Source: Caulobacter ginsengisoli | GTDB lineage: Bacteria > Pseudomonadota > Alphaproteobacteria > Caulobacterales > Caulobacteraceae | Assembly (NCBI RefSeq): GCF_030814835.1 | Contig: NZ_JAUSVS010000001.1 | Location: forward strand, 811,001-875,000 | Direction of reading: 5' to 3' | DNA length: 64,000 bases | Shown: positions 29,413 through 38,828 of the stretch, piece by piece | Layout of the letters: every line of letters begins with the position of its first letter | Numbering within the stretch: position 1 is the stretch's first letter | Program-made: the position numbers and the translations under genes | Notes under the pieces: generated by a model | What the model saw: the letters and a program-made list of their open reading frames with translations, nothing else | Databases searched by the model: none | Told to the model about the DNA's origin: nothing

Positions 29413-30793
29413 CGTACTGGTCGTCGACGACGAGATCGATATCCGTGAACTGGTGGCGGGCATCCTCAGCGATGAGGGCTATGCCGTGCGCACCGCCGCC
29501 GATTCCGAGTCCGCCCTGGCCGCCATCCGGGCGCGCCGGCCGGCCCTGCTGATCCTGGACATCTGGATGCAGGGCGGCGGCATGGACGGGCTGGAACTGC
29601 TCGACCTGATCAAGACGCTCGACGAGGACCTGCCGGTGATCATGATCAGCGGGCACGGCAATATCGAAACCGCCGTCAGCGCCATGAAGCGCGGGGCCTA
29701 CGAATTCCTGGAAAAGCCGTTCAAGTCCGACCGGCTGATCCTGACCGTCGAACGGGCCCTGGAGCAGGCCGGGCTCAAGCGCGAGAACCGCCGGCTGCGC
29801 ACCCAGGCCCTGGCCAGCGACGACCTGATCGGCAAGTCGGCCGCCGCCCAGTCGCTGCGCCAGATGATCAACAAGGTCGCCTCGGCCAACAGCCGGGTGC
29901 TGGTCACCGGCCCGCCCGGCTCGGGCAAGGAGACGGTGGCGCGGCTGATCCACGCCGCCAGCCAGCGGGCCAAGGGCGAGTTCGTGGCCATCAGCGCCGC
30001 CGGCATGGCGCCCGAACGCATGGACGGCGAGCTGTTCGGCGAGGAAGGCGAGGGGGGGCGTCCCCGCAAGATCGGCGTCTTCGAGCGCGCCCACGGCGGC
30101 ACGCTCTATCTCGACGAGGTGGCCGAGATGCCGCGCGAGACCCAGAGCCGCATCCTGCGGGTGCTGGTCGACCAGCGTTTCCGCCGGGTCGGCGGCGACA
30201 ATGACGTGCAGGTCGATGTGCGGGTGATCTCGTCCAGCTCGCGCGACCTGCGCGAGGAGATCGCCGCGGGGCGGTTCCGCGAGGACCTGTTCCATCGGCT
30301 GAACGTCGTGCCGGTGCGGGTGCCGTCCCTGGCCGAGCGGCGGGACGATATTCCCGAGATGATCCAGTATTTTATCGAAAGAATCTGCGAAGCCACCGGC
30401 ATGCCGCGCCGCCGCCTCGGCGAGGACGCCCTGGCCACCCTGCAGGTCCATGCCTGGCCCGGCAACGTCCGCCAGTTGCGCAACAACGTCGAGCGGATGC
30501 TGATCCTGGCCACGGGCGAGCCCGGCGAGATCATCAGCGCCGAGATGCTGCCCGCCGAGGTGGCCACCGCCGCCCAGGCCGGAACCATCGGGCCCGAACG
30601 GATCATCGCCCTGCCGCTGCGCGAGGCGCGGGAGCTGTTCGAGCGGGAGTATCTGAACGCCCAGATCCTGCGGTTCGGCGGCAACATCTCGCGCACCGCC
30701 ACCTTCATCGGCATGGAGCGCTCGGCCCTGCACCGCAAGCTGAAGTCCCTGGGCCTCTCCGGCGGCCGGGGCGGCGAGGAAGAGGCCGACTGA
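29402..30793 (+). CDS. ntrX: Response regulator NtrX lacking GAFTGA
   Basis: The 463-residue regulator has a receiver (Asp53 in LLILDIWM), AAA+ domain (GPPGSGKETVARL; GGTLYLDEVAEMP; FREDLFHRLNV) and Fis-type HTH (NISRTATFIGMERSALHRK). The region where GAFTGA belongs reads ELFGEEGEGGRPRKIGVFERA, so the sigma-54 loop is gone, as known for NtrX of Brucella and relatives. Such NtrX proteins bind DNA and act with sigma-70. TGATG overlap joins it to the aminotransferase gene. Confidence 0.95.
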   Translation: MAADVLVVDDEIDIRELVAGILSDEGYAVRTAADSESALAAIRARRPALLILDIWMQGGGMDGLELLDLIKTLDEDLPVIMISGHGNIETAVSAMKRGAYEFLEKPFKSDRLILTVERALEQAGLKRENRRLRTQALASDDLIGKSAAAQSLRQMINKVASANSRVLVTGPPGSGKETVARLIHAASQRAKGEFVAISAAGMAPERMDGELFGEEGEGGRPRKIGVFERAHGGTLYLDEVAEMPRETQSRILRVLVDQRFRRVGGDNDVQVDVRVISSSSRDLREEIAAGRFREDLFHRLNVVPVRVPSLAERRDDIPEMIQYFIERICEATGMPRRRLGEDALATLQVHAWPGNVRQLRNNVERMLILATGEPGEIISAEMLPAEVATAAQAGTIGPERIIALPLREARELFEREYLNAQILRFGGNISRTATFIGMERSALHRKLKSLGLSGGRGGEEEAD

Positions 30794-31659
30794 TGTCCGC
30801 GCGCTGGGTCTATGTGAACGGCCAGTTCGTCCGGCATGGCCAGGCCATGGTCCATGTCGAGGACCGCGGCTACCAGCTGGCTGATGGCATCTATGAGGTC
30901 TGGGCGGTGTTCAATGGCGCCCTGGCCGACTCCGAGGGCCATTTCGAACGGCTCTGGCGCAGTCTGGACGAACTGCGCATCCCCCATCCGATGAGCCGGG
31001 CCGCGCTGGAGGTCGTGCTCAAGGAGGCGGTGCGCCGCAACCGGGTGCGCGAGGGGCTGGTCTATCTGCAGGTCACCCGGGGGGTCGCCAAGCGCGACCA
31101 CGCCTTCCCGCATCCCTCGACCCCGCCGGCCGTGGTGATCGTCGCCCGCGGCCTCGACCGCGCCGCGACCGAGGCCAAGGCGGCCGGCGGCATCTCGGTG
31201 ATCACCACGCCGGAAAATCGCTGGGGCCGCTGCGACATCAAGACCGTGGGCCTGCTGCCCAATGCGCTCGCCAAGCAGGCGGCGCGGGAGCGCGGGGCAG
31301 GGGAGGCCTGGTTCGTCGACGACCTGGGCCTAGTCACCGAGGGCGCCTCGTCCAACGCCTGGATCGTCGATGGCGAGGGCAATCTGCGCACCCGCGACAC
31401 CAACGCCAACATCCTGCGCGGCGTCACCCGGCGCAGCGTCATGGACCTGCTGGCCAAGGAGGGCCTGACCCTGCAGGAAAAGCCGTTCACGCCGGAGGAA
31501 GCCAAGGCCGCCAGGGAAGCCTTCATCACCGGGGCCGGCAGCCTGGTCATGCCGGTGGTGGCGGTCGACGGCCATCCGGTCGGCGACGGCAAGCCAGGCC
31601 CCCTGGCGACAAGGCTGCGCGCCCTCTATATCGAGCACGCGCAGAAGTCGGGCATTTGA
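30793..31659 (+). CDS. dat: D-amino-acid aminotransferase (fold-type IV PLP enzyme)
   Basis: The 288-residue enzyme has the fold-IV pattern: HVEDRGYQLADGIYEVW near residues 18-35, RNRVREGLVYLQVTRG, the PLP Lys150 in CDIKTVGLLPNALAKQ, EGASSNAWIV and TGAGSLVMPVV. The motif set fits D-alanine/D-amino acid transaminases rather than branched-chain enzymes, which would supply D-glutamate or D-alanine for peptidoglycan. The gene is translationally coupled to ntrX (TGATG). A 4-amino-4-deoxychorismate lyase role is a less likely alternative. Confidence 0.9.
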   Translation: MSARWVYVNGQFVRHGQAMVHVEDRGYQLADGIYEVWAVFNGALADSEGHFERLWRSLDELRIPHPMSRAALEVVLKEAVRRNRVREGLVYLQVTRGVAKRDHAFPHPSTPPAVVIVARGLDRAATEAKAAGGISVITTPENRWGRCDIKTVGLLPNALAKQAARERGAGEAWFVDDLGLVTEGASSNAWIVDGEGNLRTRDTNANILRGVTRRSVMDLLAKEGLTLQEKPFTPEEAKAAREAFITGAGSLVMPVVAVDGHPVGDGKPGPLATRLRALYIEHAQKSGI

Positions 31660-31765
31660 GCGCGGTCGGTCTTATTCGATTGCGGTCCGCAGAACCCGGT
31701 GGCTAGCGTTTGACTTATGTGTGTGAGGGGCCTTCTGCTCCTCGACCAAAAAGAGGGGAACCCCC

Positions 31766-32011
31766 GTGAGCGACAAGAAACAAAACCTGCAGGACACCTT
31801 CCTCAACGCGGTCCGCAAATCCAAGACGCCCCTGACCATCTTCCTGGTCAACGGCGTCAAGCTGCAGGGCGTGGTGAGCTGGTTCGACAACTTCTGTGTC
31901 CTGCTGCGCCGTGATGGCCAGTCTCAGCTGGTCTACAAACACGCCATTTCCACCATCATGCCCGCCCAGCCTGTGCAGCTGTATGAGCCGGGCCCCGAGC
32001 AGGACGATTGA
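31766..32011 (+). CDS. hfq: RNA chaperone Hfq
   Basis: The 81-residue protein carries both Sm motifs: [27 protein letters not shown] and the [10 protein letters not shown] signature. Hfq hexamers pair sRNAs with mRNAs and control stability. Start is GTG with SD AGAGGGG at about 31752-31758; the SD is followed by GGGGAACCCCC, which could fold and modulate initiation. A TTGACT at 31710-31715 lies in the 106-bp upstream gap, but no good -10 accompanies it. Stop overlaps the hflX TTG start. Confidence 0.97.
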   Translation: MSDKKQNLQDTFLNAVRKSKTPLTIFLVNGVKLQGVVSWFDNFCVLLRRDGQSQLVYKHAISTIMPAQPVQLYEPGPEQDD

Positions 32012-33348
32012 CCAATAAATCCGTAGACCGGGGCGTCCCGGTCCAGCAGGCCCTGGTGCTCCACCCGGTTCGTCCGGGCGGAGACGCCTCTGGCCGTCAT
32101 CCGCAGACCCGTCTTGAGGAGGCCATGGGCCTGGCCGAGGCCCTCGACATCGAGGTCGCGGAGGCCATGATCGTGCCTTTGCGCAAGACCATGCCCGCCA
32201 CCCTGTTCGGCAAGGGCAAGGTCGAGGAACTGCGCCTGGTCTGCGAGGCCCAGGAGCTGGACGTGGCCGTGGTCGACGACCAGCTGACCCCCGTGCAGCA
32301 GCGCAATCTGGAAAAGGCCTGGGGGGTGAAGGTCATCGACCGCACCGGCCTGATCCTGGAGATCTTCGCCCGCCGGGCCCGCACCAAGGAAGGCCGGTTG
32401 CAGGTCGAACTGGCCCGGCTGAACTACGAGAAATCCCGCCTCGTCCGCACCTGGACCCACCTGGAGCGCCAGCGTGGTGGCTTCGGCGTCATGGGCGGCC
32501 CCGGCGAAACCCAGATCGAGACCGACCGCCGGCTGCTGGCCGAGAAGATCGGCAAGCTCAAGAAGGAGCTGAAGGAGGTGCGGCGCACCCGCACCCTGCA
32601 CCGCTCGGCCCGCAAGAAGACCCCGACCCCGACCATCGCGCTGGTCGGCTACACCAACGCCGGCAAGTCGACCCTGTTCAACCGCCTGACCGACTCGGCG
32701 GTGGTGGCGCAGGACATGCTGTTCGCCACGCTCGATCCGACCCTGCGCGAGGTGAAGCTGCCCGGTGGCCGACCCGCCATCCTGTCGGACACGGTGGGCT
32801 TCATCTCCGACCTGCCGCACGAACTGGTCGAGGCCTTCCGGGCCACGCTCGAGGAGGTGCAGGAGGCCGATGTCGTCCTGCATGTCCGCGACATCGCCAG
32901 CCCCGACAGCAACGCCCAGGCCCGCGACGTCGAGGCGGTGCTGGCCGACCTGGAGGTTACCGAGGCCGGCGGCCGCAACCTTCTGGAAGTGTGGAACAAG
33001 GCCGACCTGGTGCCTGAGGCCGACCGCGACGACCTGGACGGCTCGGCCCGCCGCAACGGCGCCGCCGTGCTGTCGGCTGTGACGGGCGAGGGCTGCGACA
33101 GCCTGCTGCGCCGCCTGGCCGCCCTGATCGACGACGAGCCGGAAATCGCCCTGACCCTGGGCTCGGCCGACGGCCAGGCCCTGGCCTGGCTCTACCGCCA
33201 TGGCCGGATCACCGGTCGTCATGACGGACAGGACGGTGGGGTCGAACTGAGGGCCAAGCTGTCGTCCGAGGCGCTGGGCCGGTTCGAGCGCCAGTTTCCC
33301 ACCCTTCTATCCAGCGTTGACGGCTCGGAGGAGCCGTCAGAGGATTAG
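32008..33348 (+). CDS. hflX: Ribosome-associated GTPase HflX
   Basis: The 446-residue GTPase has the HflX N-terminal domain (about 20-190, including [21 protein letters not shown] and [13 protein letters not shown]), the G domain with P-loop [15 protein letters not shown] (G3) and NKAD (G4), and a C-terminal extension. HflX splits stalled ribosomes during stress. It starts at TTG overlapping hfq as TTGA; hfq-hflX is a conserved pair. Its stop is 23 bp before the next small gene. Confidence 0.95.
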   Translation: MTNKSVDRGVPVQQALVLHPVRPGGDASGRHPQTRLEEAMGLAEALDIEVAEAMIVPLRKTMPATLFGKGKVEELRLVCEAQELDVAVVDDQLTPVQQRNLEKAWGVKVIDRTGLILEIFARRARTKEGRLQVELARLNYEKSRLVRTWTHLERQRGGFGVMGGPGETQIETDRRLLAEKIGKLKKELKEVRRTRTLHRSARKKTPTPTIALVGYTNAGKSTLFNRLTDSAVVAQDMLFATLDPTLREVKLPGGRPAILSDTVGFISDLPHELVEAFRATLEEVQEADVVLHVRDIASPDSNAQARDVEAVLADLEVTEAGGRNLLEVWNKADLVPEADRDDLDGSARRNGAAVLSAVTGEGCDSLLRRLAALIDDEPEIALTLGSADGQALAWLYRHGRITGRHDGQDGGVELRAKLSSEALGRFERQFPTLLSSVDGSEEPSED

Positions 33349-33371
33349 CCTCGTATTTGGGGGGTAATCCA

Positions 33372-33779
33372 ATGATCGTCAGAAGCATGGCCATTGCCGC
33401 CGCCGTCGCGCTGGCCGGCGCCTCGACCGGCCTGGCGCAGGATCGCCTGGGGACCTGGGATTGTGAACCGGGCTCCGCCGCGGGCCTGCGCTGGATCCTG
33501 GCCCCAGGGTTCGCCCAGCAGGAAATGGCCGCCGGTGAACTGACGACGGGCAGTGGCTATGCCCGCGTCCAATGCGAACTCAACGCCAGCGGCCGGCCAA
33601 AGGACTGCATCGTGCTGATGGAAAGCGCGGCGGGAAAGGGATTTGGCGCGTATGCCGCTGAACTGGCCGGTATGTACAAGGCGGCCAGCAAGGACTCGGC
33701 CGGGCAGCCGACCAAGGGCCGCAGGGTGTGCCGAGCCTTTGGCGTGAGCGGCAAGAGCGACGGCGGTCCTACCGGCTGA
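33372..33779 (+). CDS. Exported small protein, TonB-C-terminal-like
   Basis: From ATG 33372 the 135-residue product has a cleavable signal (MIVRSMAIAAAVALAGASTG-LAQ). The mature part has a repeated Cys pattern (DC, QC, DC, VC) and a short GRPKDCIVLMES segment resembling the TonB C-terminal domain style N-A-S-G-x-x-x-x-C. Function is not known. The stop TGA abuts TCA of the convergent VOC gene, forming TGATCA at 33777-33782. Confidence 0.7.
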   Translation: MIVRSMAIAAAVALAGASTGLAQDRLGTWDCEPGSAAGLRWILAPGFAQQEMAAGELTTGSGYARVQCELNASGRPKDCIVLMESAAGKGFGAYAAELAGMYKAASKDSAGQPTKGRRVCRAFGVSGKSDGGPTG

Positions 33780-34166
33780 TCAGGTGTGTGGCTGGGTCTC
33801 GTAGGCCATCGCCCCGACATCGTTGCCTTCCGGATCGTCGAAGCGGATCAGCGTTCCAACCGTGGGGATGGTCGCCCGCTCCATGGTGATCCGGCCGCCG
33901 TTCGCCGCCACCGCCGTGTAGACGGCGTCCAGGTCATCGACGGCGATGGTGCATTCGAAGCCGTTGAGACCCGTGCCGGCGCGCGGAACCTGGCGCTTGT
34001 GCATCAGACCCTGGATGCCGGGACTGGCCTCGTCGCCGGTGTGGATCACGTAGAAGCCCGGCGGGCCCCAGGGCTCGAACCGCCAGCCGAACACCGCCTC
34101 GTAGAAGGCCCGGGCGCGGTCGACATCGTCGACATGGATGGAGAAGGACGCGAGGTTGTTTGCCAT
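33780..34166 (-). CDS. VOC-family (glyoxalase/bleomycin-resistance-like) protein
   Basis: The 128-residue protein has the VOC beta-alpha-beta-beta-beta pattern: FSIHVDDVDRARAFYEAVFGWRF near the N-terminus, a middle ECTIAVDDLDAVYTAV and the C-terminal RFDDPEGNDVGAM. Metal-ligand positions are His near residue 11 and a C-terminal Asp/Glu segment. Substrate is unknown; members include dioxygenases and lyases. It is divergent from an AraC regulator 56 bp away, which may control it. Confidence 0.88.
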   Translation of the reverse strand: MANNLASFSIHVDDVDRARAFYEAVFGWRFEPWGPPGFYVIHTGDEASPGIQGLMHKRQVPRAGTGLNGFECTIAVDDLDAVYTAVAANGGRITMERATIPTVGTLIRFDDPEGNDVGAMAYETQPHT

Positions 34167-34222
34167 GAGCGAACCCTAACGCCGCTGGCCGGGCTGTCGC
34201 AATCGCGATAGTCTGCCATTCG

Positions 34223-34975
34223 ATGTCTGCAATCCGTCAAACCGCCGCTGACGAACCCTTCTATCTGGTGCGTGTCTCCAAGGCCGACCTGCCCAGCGGT
34301 TTCGAACTGGAGCGGCACGCCCATGACTGGCCTCAGCTGATCTATGCTTCCGCCGGGGTGATGACCGTCTGGACCGAGGCCGGGTCCTGGGTGGCGCCGC
34401 CCAGCTGGGCGATCTGGGCGCCCGGCGGCATGGCCCACGCCATCCGCTTCACCGGGGCCAGCGCCATGCGCAGCCTCTATGTGCGGCCCAATGCGGGGGA
34501 GGGGCTGCCGACCGAGTGCAGCGTCATCGCCGTCTCGCCACTGCTGCGCGAACTGATCCTGCGCACGGTGGAGCTGGGCCGGCTTGACGAGCGCCACCGG
34601 GCCGATGTGGCCATGGCCCAGCTGATCTTCGAGGAGCTGCGCCGTCATCCAGCCGCGCCCTTCGACCTGCCGATGCCGACCAGCCCCGCAGCCCGCCGGG
34701 CCGCCGAACTGCTGGAGACCGGCGAGGCTGGGGCGACGCTCGCCCGACGGGTCGGCCTCTCCCTGCGCACGCTCGAGCGACGCTTTCAGACCGAGACCGG
34801 CCTATCGCTGGGCCAGTGGCGCCGCCAGGCCCGGCTGCTGGCCGCCCTGCGCGGCCTGGCCGGCGGCCTGCCGGTCAAGGCGGTGGCCGAAGACGCCGGC
34901 TATCGCACGCCCAGCGCCTTCGTCGCCGCTTTCCGTTCCGCGTTTGGCTCCACGCCGGGGCGGTATTTCAGCTAG
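34223..34975 (+). CDS. AraC-family transcriptional regulator
   Basis: The 250-residue regulator has an N-terminal cupin-like sensing domain (HAHDWPQLIYASAGVMTV, about 31-48) and a C-terminal double HTH (LARRVGLSLRTLERRFQTETGLSLGQWRRQARL and AVAEDAGYRTPSAFVAAFRSAFGSTPGRYF). It is divergent from the VOC gene, the likely target. The inducer is unknown. Its stop shares CTAG (34972-34975) with mazG. Confidence 0.92.
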   Translation: MSAIRQTAADEPFYLVRVSKADLPSGFELERHAHDWPQLIYASAGVMTVWTEAGSWVAPPSWAIWAPGGMAHAIRFTGASAMRSLYVRPNAGEGLPTECSVIAVSPLLRELILRTVELGRLDERHRADVAMAQLIFEELRRHPAAPFDLPMPTSPAARRAAELLETGEAGATLARRVGLSLRTLERRFQTETGLSLGQWRRQARLLAALRGLAGGLPVKAVAEDAGYRTPSAFVAAFRSAFGSTPGRYFS

Positions 34976-35811
34976 GCCTGATTGGCCCGCTCCAGCGCCT
35001 TGGCCTCGTCCCAGAGGGCGTCCATCTCGGCGAGATCCGACTGGTCCGGCGTGCGGCCACTCTCCGCCAGCCGCGCCTCGATATGGCGAAAGCGGCGGGT
35101 GAACTTGGCGTTGGTCCCGCGCAGGGCGTCCTCAGGCTCAACGTCCAACTTGCGGGCAAGGTTGGCGATCACGAACAGGATGTCGCCCAGCTCGTCGCGG
35201 GCCTTGTCCTTGTCCCCGGCCTCGATCTCGACCTCGAGTTCGGCCACTTCCTCGCGCAGCTTGGCCAGCACCTCCTTGGTCGAGGGCCAGTCGAACCCAA
35301 CTCTGGCCGCCCGCTTGGTCAGCTTCACCGCCCGGATCAGCGAGGGCAGGGATGGGGGAACATCGTCCAGCACGCCGGGCGGCTTTTCCGGCCTGCCCTT
35401 GGCCGCTCGCTCCTGGGCCTTGATGGCTTCCCAGCCGGTCTCGGGATCGGAATGGTCCGAGCGCGGCGCCCCGGCGAAGACGTAAGGGTGGCGGCGGACC
35501 ATCTTGTCGGAGATGGCGGTGGCCACGGCGGCGAAATCGAACTGCCCGGCCTCCTCGGCCATGCGGGCGTGAAACACCACCTGCAGCAACAGGTCGCCCA
35601 GCTCGTCCTTCAGGTCCGCCAGATCGCCCCGCTCGATGGCGTCGGCGACTTCGTAGGCTTCCTCGACCGTGTAGGGGGCGATGGTGGCGAAGGTCTGCTG
35701 GGTGTCCCACGGACAGCCCGTCACCGGGTCGCGCAGCTGCTCCATCACCGCCAGCAGGCGGAAGATCGGGTGGTCGCTGCTCTGCTGATCGTTACTGGGC
35801 GGGTGCGACAT
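34972..35811 (-). CDS. mazG: Nucleoside triphosphate pyrophosphohydrolase MazG
   Basis: The 279-residue protein has two MazG repeats: PWDTQQTFATIAPYTVEEAYE with ELGDLLLQVVFHARMAEE, and the second with EEVAELEVEIEAGDKDKARDELGDILF. It hydrolyses NTPs or dNTPs to monophosphate and can lower ppGpp. The start ATG 35811 lies 20 bp within the upstream MFS gene; MEQLRD at residue 23 is an alternative start. The GPH transporter directly upstream on the same strand suggests coupled translation rather than functional linkage. Confidence 0.93.
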   Translation of the reverse strand: MSHPPSNDQQSSDHPIFRLLAVMEQLRDPVTGCPWDTQQTFATIAPYTVEEAYEVADAIERGDLADLKDELGDLLLQVVFHARMAEEAGQFDFAAVATAISDKMVRRHPYVFAGAPRSDHSDPETGWEAIKAQERAAKGRPEKPPGVLDDVPPSLPSLIRAVKLTKRAARVGFDWPSTKEVLAKLREEVAELEVEIEAGDKDKARDELGDILFVIANLARKLDVEPEDALRGTNAKFTRRFRHIEARLAESGRTPDQSDLAEMDALWDEAKALERANQA

Positions 35812-37189
35812 CGAGCGGGACGGTGTCTTCCTGAGGCGGCGGCGGGTGTGTCGCGTCGCGTTCGCCCAGCTTCTGGCGAATCTCGGCGTGACGTTCTTCG
35901 GTCAGCGGATAGCCCACCATGGTCAGCGCCGCCAGGAGGCCAATGACGCCGGGCACCACCGCGTACATGGCCTGCAGGCTGAGCAGGCCGAAGGCGGTGC
36001 TGGCGGCCGGATTTTCGGCATTCAGCCCCAGATAGCTGAGCAGGATGAAGGACGATCCGGCCAGCGCCGAGCCCACCTTCTGCGTGCCAGTGAGGATCGA
36101 GAACAGCATGCCTGTGCGGTCCTTGCCGGTGTTGAGCCGCTCCTCGTCGTTGATGTCGGCCATCATCGACCGCAACAGGAAGGAGGCCGCCGAATAGGGC
36201 AGGCCGGCCAGCACCAGGAAGGGAACGGCCATCAGGAAGTTGCCCGCCGGCAGGAAGACCACGAGGAACTGCACGGCGGCGTAGATGACGCAGGATATCC
36301 GCAGGGAAGAGGCCTTGCCGGACCGCTTGGCCAGGCGAGTCCACAGCACCGCCCCGACGATCGCCGCCAGGAAATAGATCAGCAGCAGACCGGCAGCCTC
36401 GATCCGATCGAAGCCCTTGACCCGGATGAAGTAGAAGAAAAACAGCGTGCCGGCGACCCCCGGGGCCAGGCCCATCAGCAGATCGGCGATCAGCACCCGG
36501 CGCACGGTCGGGCGGCTGAGCATCTTGAAATAGTCCATGACCTGGGTGCGCGGCGCGCTGGCGTCATGAACGACCTTGGGCTCCTCGACCCGCCACAGCG
36601 CCAGGGCGATCATCAGCGGCGCCATGATGACGATGAACAGGCCCTGCTGGCCGACATAGCCGTCCTCCCGGCCCGGAACCTTGAGGATGCCCAGCAGCAC
36701 CGGCATGGCCAGGATCAGGATCATCCCGACCACATTGCCGGTCTGCCAAAAGGCGTAGACCCGCGAGCGCTGGTGGTAGTCGGCTGAAAGAGTCGAGGCC
36801 CAGGACGTGTGCGACAGCACGGTGATCGAGTAGCCGATATAGACCACGCCCAGCCAGAAGAAGAGGTGGATCGGCCCCACCCCCGGCTTAGCCATGAACA
36901 GCATCCAGACCGCCAGCATGAGGATCGGTGTGCCGATGGCGAACCAGGATTTGAAGCGGCCCCACTTCCAGTTGGTCCGGTCCAGGACCGTCCCGAACAA
37001 CGGGTCAAAGGCGATATCGAACAGGCGTATCAGCACCCAGGCCCAGCCCGTGAGCTCCAGGCCCAGGCCCAGGGATTCGGCATAGAAGGTCGGCAGGGTG
37101 ATGGTGAGCGGCAATCCGAAGGCCGCCAGGGGGAGGCAAGGCGCGGCGAACGCGGCCAGTGTCAGGGTTGAACGTCTGCCCGTCGCCAT
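35792..37189 (-). CDS. MFS transporter, glycoside-pentoside-hexuronide (GPH) type
   Basis: The 465-residue protein has about twelve membrane helices and the GPH signatures near the N-terminus (RLFDIAFDPLFGTVLDRTNWKWGRFKSW), the cation-binding region of sodium- or proton-sugar symporters such as MelB. A cytoplasmic loop follows helix 6. Substrate is unknown, probably a glycoside or hexuronide. The gene starts 171 bp from a divergent DUF3224 gene and overlaps mazG at its 3' end by 20 bp. Confidence 0.88.
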   Translation of the reverse strand: MATGRRSTLTLAAFAAPCLPLAAFGLPLTITLPTFYAESLGLGLELTGWAWVLIRLFDIAFDPLFGTVLDRTNWKWGRFKSWFAIGTPILMLAVWMLFMAKPGVGPIHLFFWLGVVYIGYSITVLSHTSWASTLSADYHQRSRVYAFWQTGNVVGMILILAMPVLLGILKVPGREDGYVGQQGLFIVIMAPLMIALALWRVEEPKVVHDASAPRTQVMDYFKMLSRPTVRRVLIADLLMGLAPGVAGTLFFFYFIRVKGFDRIEAAGLLLIYFLAAIVGAVLWTRLAKRSGKASSLRISCVIYAAVQFLVVFLPAGNFLMAVPFLVLAGLPYSAASFLLRSMMADINDEERLNTGKDRTGMLFSILTGTQKVGSALAGSSFILLSYLGLNAENPAASTAFGLLSLQAMYAVVPGVIGLLAALTMVGYPLTEERHAEIRQKLGERDATHPPPPQEDTVPLDVAPAQ

Positions 37190-37302
37190 GAAGCCTCACC
37201 TTATGAAAGAGCCGGCGTATTGGTGATCGCCGTTCAGGCCATGAGATCGTCTCGCACCGGCGCTGGCAAGTGAAAGCGGCGACAGGATTCCAGCCGGTGG
37301 GT

Positions 37303-37331
37303 TTGACAGTCGCCGCCGATGAAAACATAAC
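37303..37331 (+). promoter_or_regulatory. Candidate promoter for DUF3224 operon
   Basis: TTGACA at 37303-37308 is a perfect -35, followed after 17 bp by CATAAC (37326-37331), matching four of six -10 positions. It is 30 bp before the DUF3224 ATG. A GGGAG ribosome binding site (about 37349-37353) lies in front of the ATG. The rest of the 171-bp divergent gap holds no other clear signal. Confidence 0.5.
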
Positions 37332-37360
37332 CAGAACAATCGCAACCCGGGAGCCTGCCG

Positions 37361-37750
37361 ATGCCAACCGCCAAGGGGCCGTTTGAGGTCAAGACCACGC
37401 CGCTGGACGGCGACACCGACGTGGACGGCGTCATCATGGGCCGCCTGGCTCTGGACAAGATTTATGAGGGCGACCTCCAAGGCGTGGGTGTCGGCCAGAT
37501 GCAGACCACCGGCGGCCCCAGCGGCGCGGGCGTCTATGTGGCCCTTGAGCGGGTGACCGGGACGCTCGCCGGCCGCAAGGGCAGCTTCGTGCTGGTGCAT
37601 CGGGGTGTGATGACCAAGACCTCGCGCGACCTTTCCATCGCCATCGCGCCGGACTCCGGCACGGGCGGGCTGGCTGGTATCTCCGGGACCTTCAGCATCG
37701 AGATCGTCGACGGCAAGCACGGCTACAGCCTCGACTACAAGCTGGGCTGA
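37361..37750 (+). CDS. DUF3224 family protein
   Basis: The 129-residue protein matches the DUF3224 barrel: GPFEVKTTPLDGD near the start, a central GVYVALERVTGTLAGRKGSFVLVHRG, and a C-terminal GTGGLAGISGTFSIEIVDGKHGYSLDY. This is an allene-oxide-cyclase-like beta-barrel family of unknown role. No signal peptide. First gene of a four-gene operon; its stop overlaps the pentapeptide gene start (TGATG). Confidence 0.85.
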   Translation: MPTAKGPFEVKTTPLDGDTDVDGVIMGRLALDKIYEGDLQGVGVGQMQTTGGPSGAGVYVALERVTGTLAGRKGSFVLVHRGVMTKTSRDLSIAIAPDSGTGGLAGISGTFSIEIVDGKHGYSLDYKLG

Positions 37751-38424
37751 TGGCTGAGGATGTCTCCGACCGCACGTTGAGCCGCGCGGACCTCAAGGCC
37801 CTGGCCGACGGCGAGCCCGTCAACCTGACCGACTGCGATCTGGAGGGGGCGGACCTTTCGAGCCTGGAGCTGGAGGGCTGGCGCTTCGAACGCTGCATCT
37901 TACGGCAAACGCGGCTGGCCGGCGCGCGGCTGGAGGGGACGCAGTGGCTGGGCTGCCGGGCCGGGTTCGCCGATTTCGGGCGGGCCGACCTGACCGACGC
38001 GGTGTTCCGGTCGGGCGACTTCAACAACGCCAACTTCCGCGCCGCCACCCTCTCGGCCGTGAAGTTCGAGGGCTGCAAGCTGACTGGGGCGGACTTCTCG
38101 GAGGCCGCGACCCTGGGCCTCAGCTTCACCGAATGCCTGCTGGTGGCGGCCAAGCTGCCGGGCTTCTCGTTCCGCAAGCTGACCCTGACCCGGCTCGACT
38201 TCGCCCAGGCCGACCTGCGCCGGGCCGATTTCCGCGAGACGGTGCTGGAGGCCTGCAGCCTGCGCGACGCCAATCTGGTCGACGCCCGCTTCGACGGGGC
38301 GGATCTGCGCGCCGCGGATCTGGGCGGGCTTCGGCTGATCGACGCAACCATGTTCAAGGGCGCGGTGATTTCGCGGGATCAGGCCGGCGCGCTATTATCG
38401 ACCCTGGGACTGAAGGTGCGCTGA
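37750..38424 (+). CDS. Pentapeptide repeat protein, Qnr/McbG-like
   Basis: The 224-residue protein is almost wholly built of A(D/N)LxX-type pentapeptides (for example FGRADLTDAVFRSGDFNNANF, shown here as GRADLTDAVF), forming a right-handed beta helix. Length, the order of repeats and the C-terminal RDQAGALLSTLGLKV resemble Qnr proteins, which mimic DNA and protect gyrase from quinolones. A gyrase role is inference. Coupled to DUF3224 upstream (TGATG) and a membrane protein 20 bp downstream. Confidence 0.86.
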   Translation: MAEDVSDRTLSRADLKALADGEPVNLTDCDLEGADLSSLELEGWRFERCILRQTRLAGARLEGTQWLGCRAGFADFGRADLTDAVFRSGDFNNANFRAATLSAVKFEGCKLTGADFSEAATLGLSFTECLLVAAKLPGFSFRKLTLTRLDFAQADLRRADFRETVLEACSLRDANLVDARFDGADLRAADLGGLRLIDATMFKGAVISRDQAGALLSTLGLKVR

Positions 38425-38444
38425 CCACAGGGAGGGGCAAACGC

Positions 38445-38828
38445 ATGGAGTTGTCACGGGTACGCTGGATTTACGCCGTGCTGGGCGCCGTCCTGGCCGA
38501 GGTTGCCCTGATCGCGGCCGCCATCCTCTGGGTCACCCTCTACAGCTATGTGATCCGGCCCGGCCTGACCCTGGCCGACTACCAGACCTATGCCGAGCAG
38601 GCCTCGCCCTGGGTGTCGGTGATCGCCGGATTGCCGGTCTTCTTCCTGGCCGGACGCTGGGCTCGCGGCCGTGAAACGGCCATAGCCCTGTTCGCGATCT
38701 ATCTGCTGGCCGACCTGGCCATCCTGCTCTCGGCCAGTCCGCCCACGACGATCCTGCTGATCGGCGCCCTGGGCTATCTCGTAAAGGCGCTGGGCTGCTG
38801 GCTTGGCGCAAGATCGCGGGGCGGTTGA
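38445..38828 (+). CDS. Small integral membrane protein, unknown
   Basis: The 127-residue protein has about four hydrophobic segments (residues 8-34, 55-70, 80-95, 100-118). No family is recognised. Start ATG 38445 follows a GGAGGGG ribosome binding site; the frame is open upstream only as a shadow of the pentapeptide gene. Its TGA overlaps the next gene's ATG (TGATG). Function may relate to its operon partners, but nothing in the sequence shows how. Confidence 0.72.
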   Translation: MELSRVRWIYAVLGAVLAEVALIAAAILWVTLYSYVIRPGLTLADYQTYAEQASPWVSVIAGLPVFFLAGRWARGRETAIALFAIYLLADLAILLSASPPTTILLIGALGYLVKALGCWLGARSRGG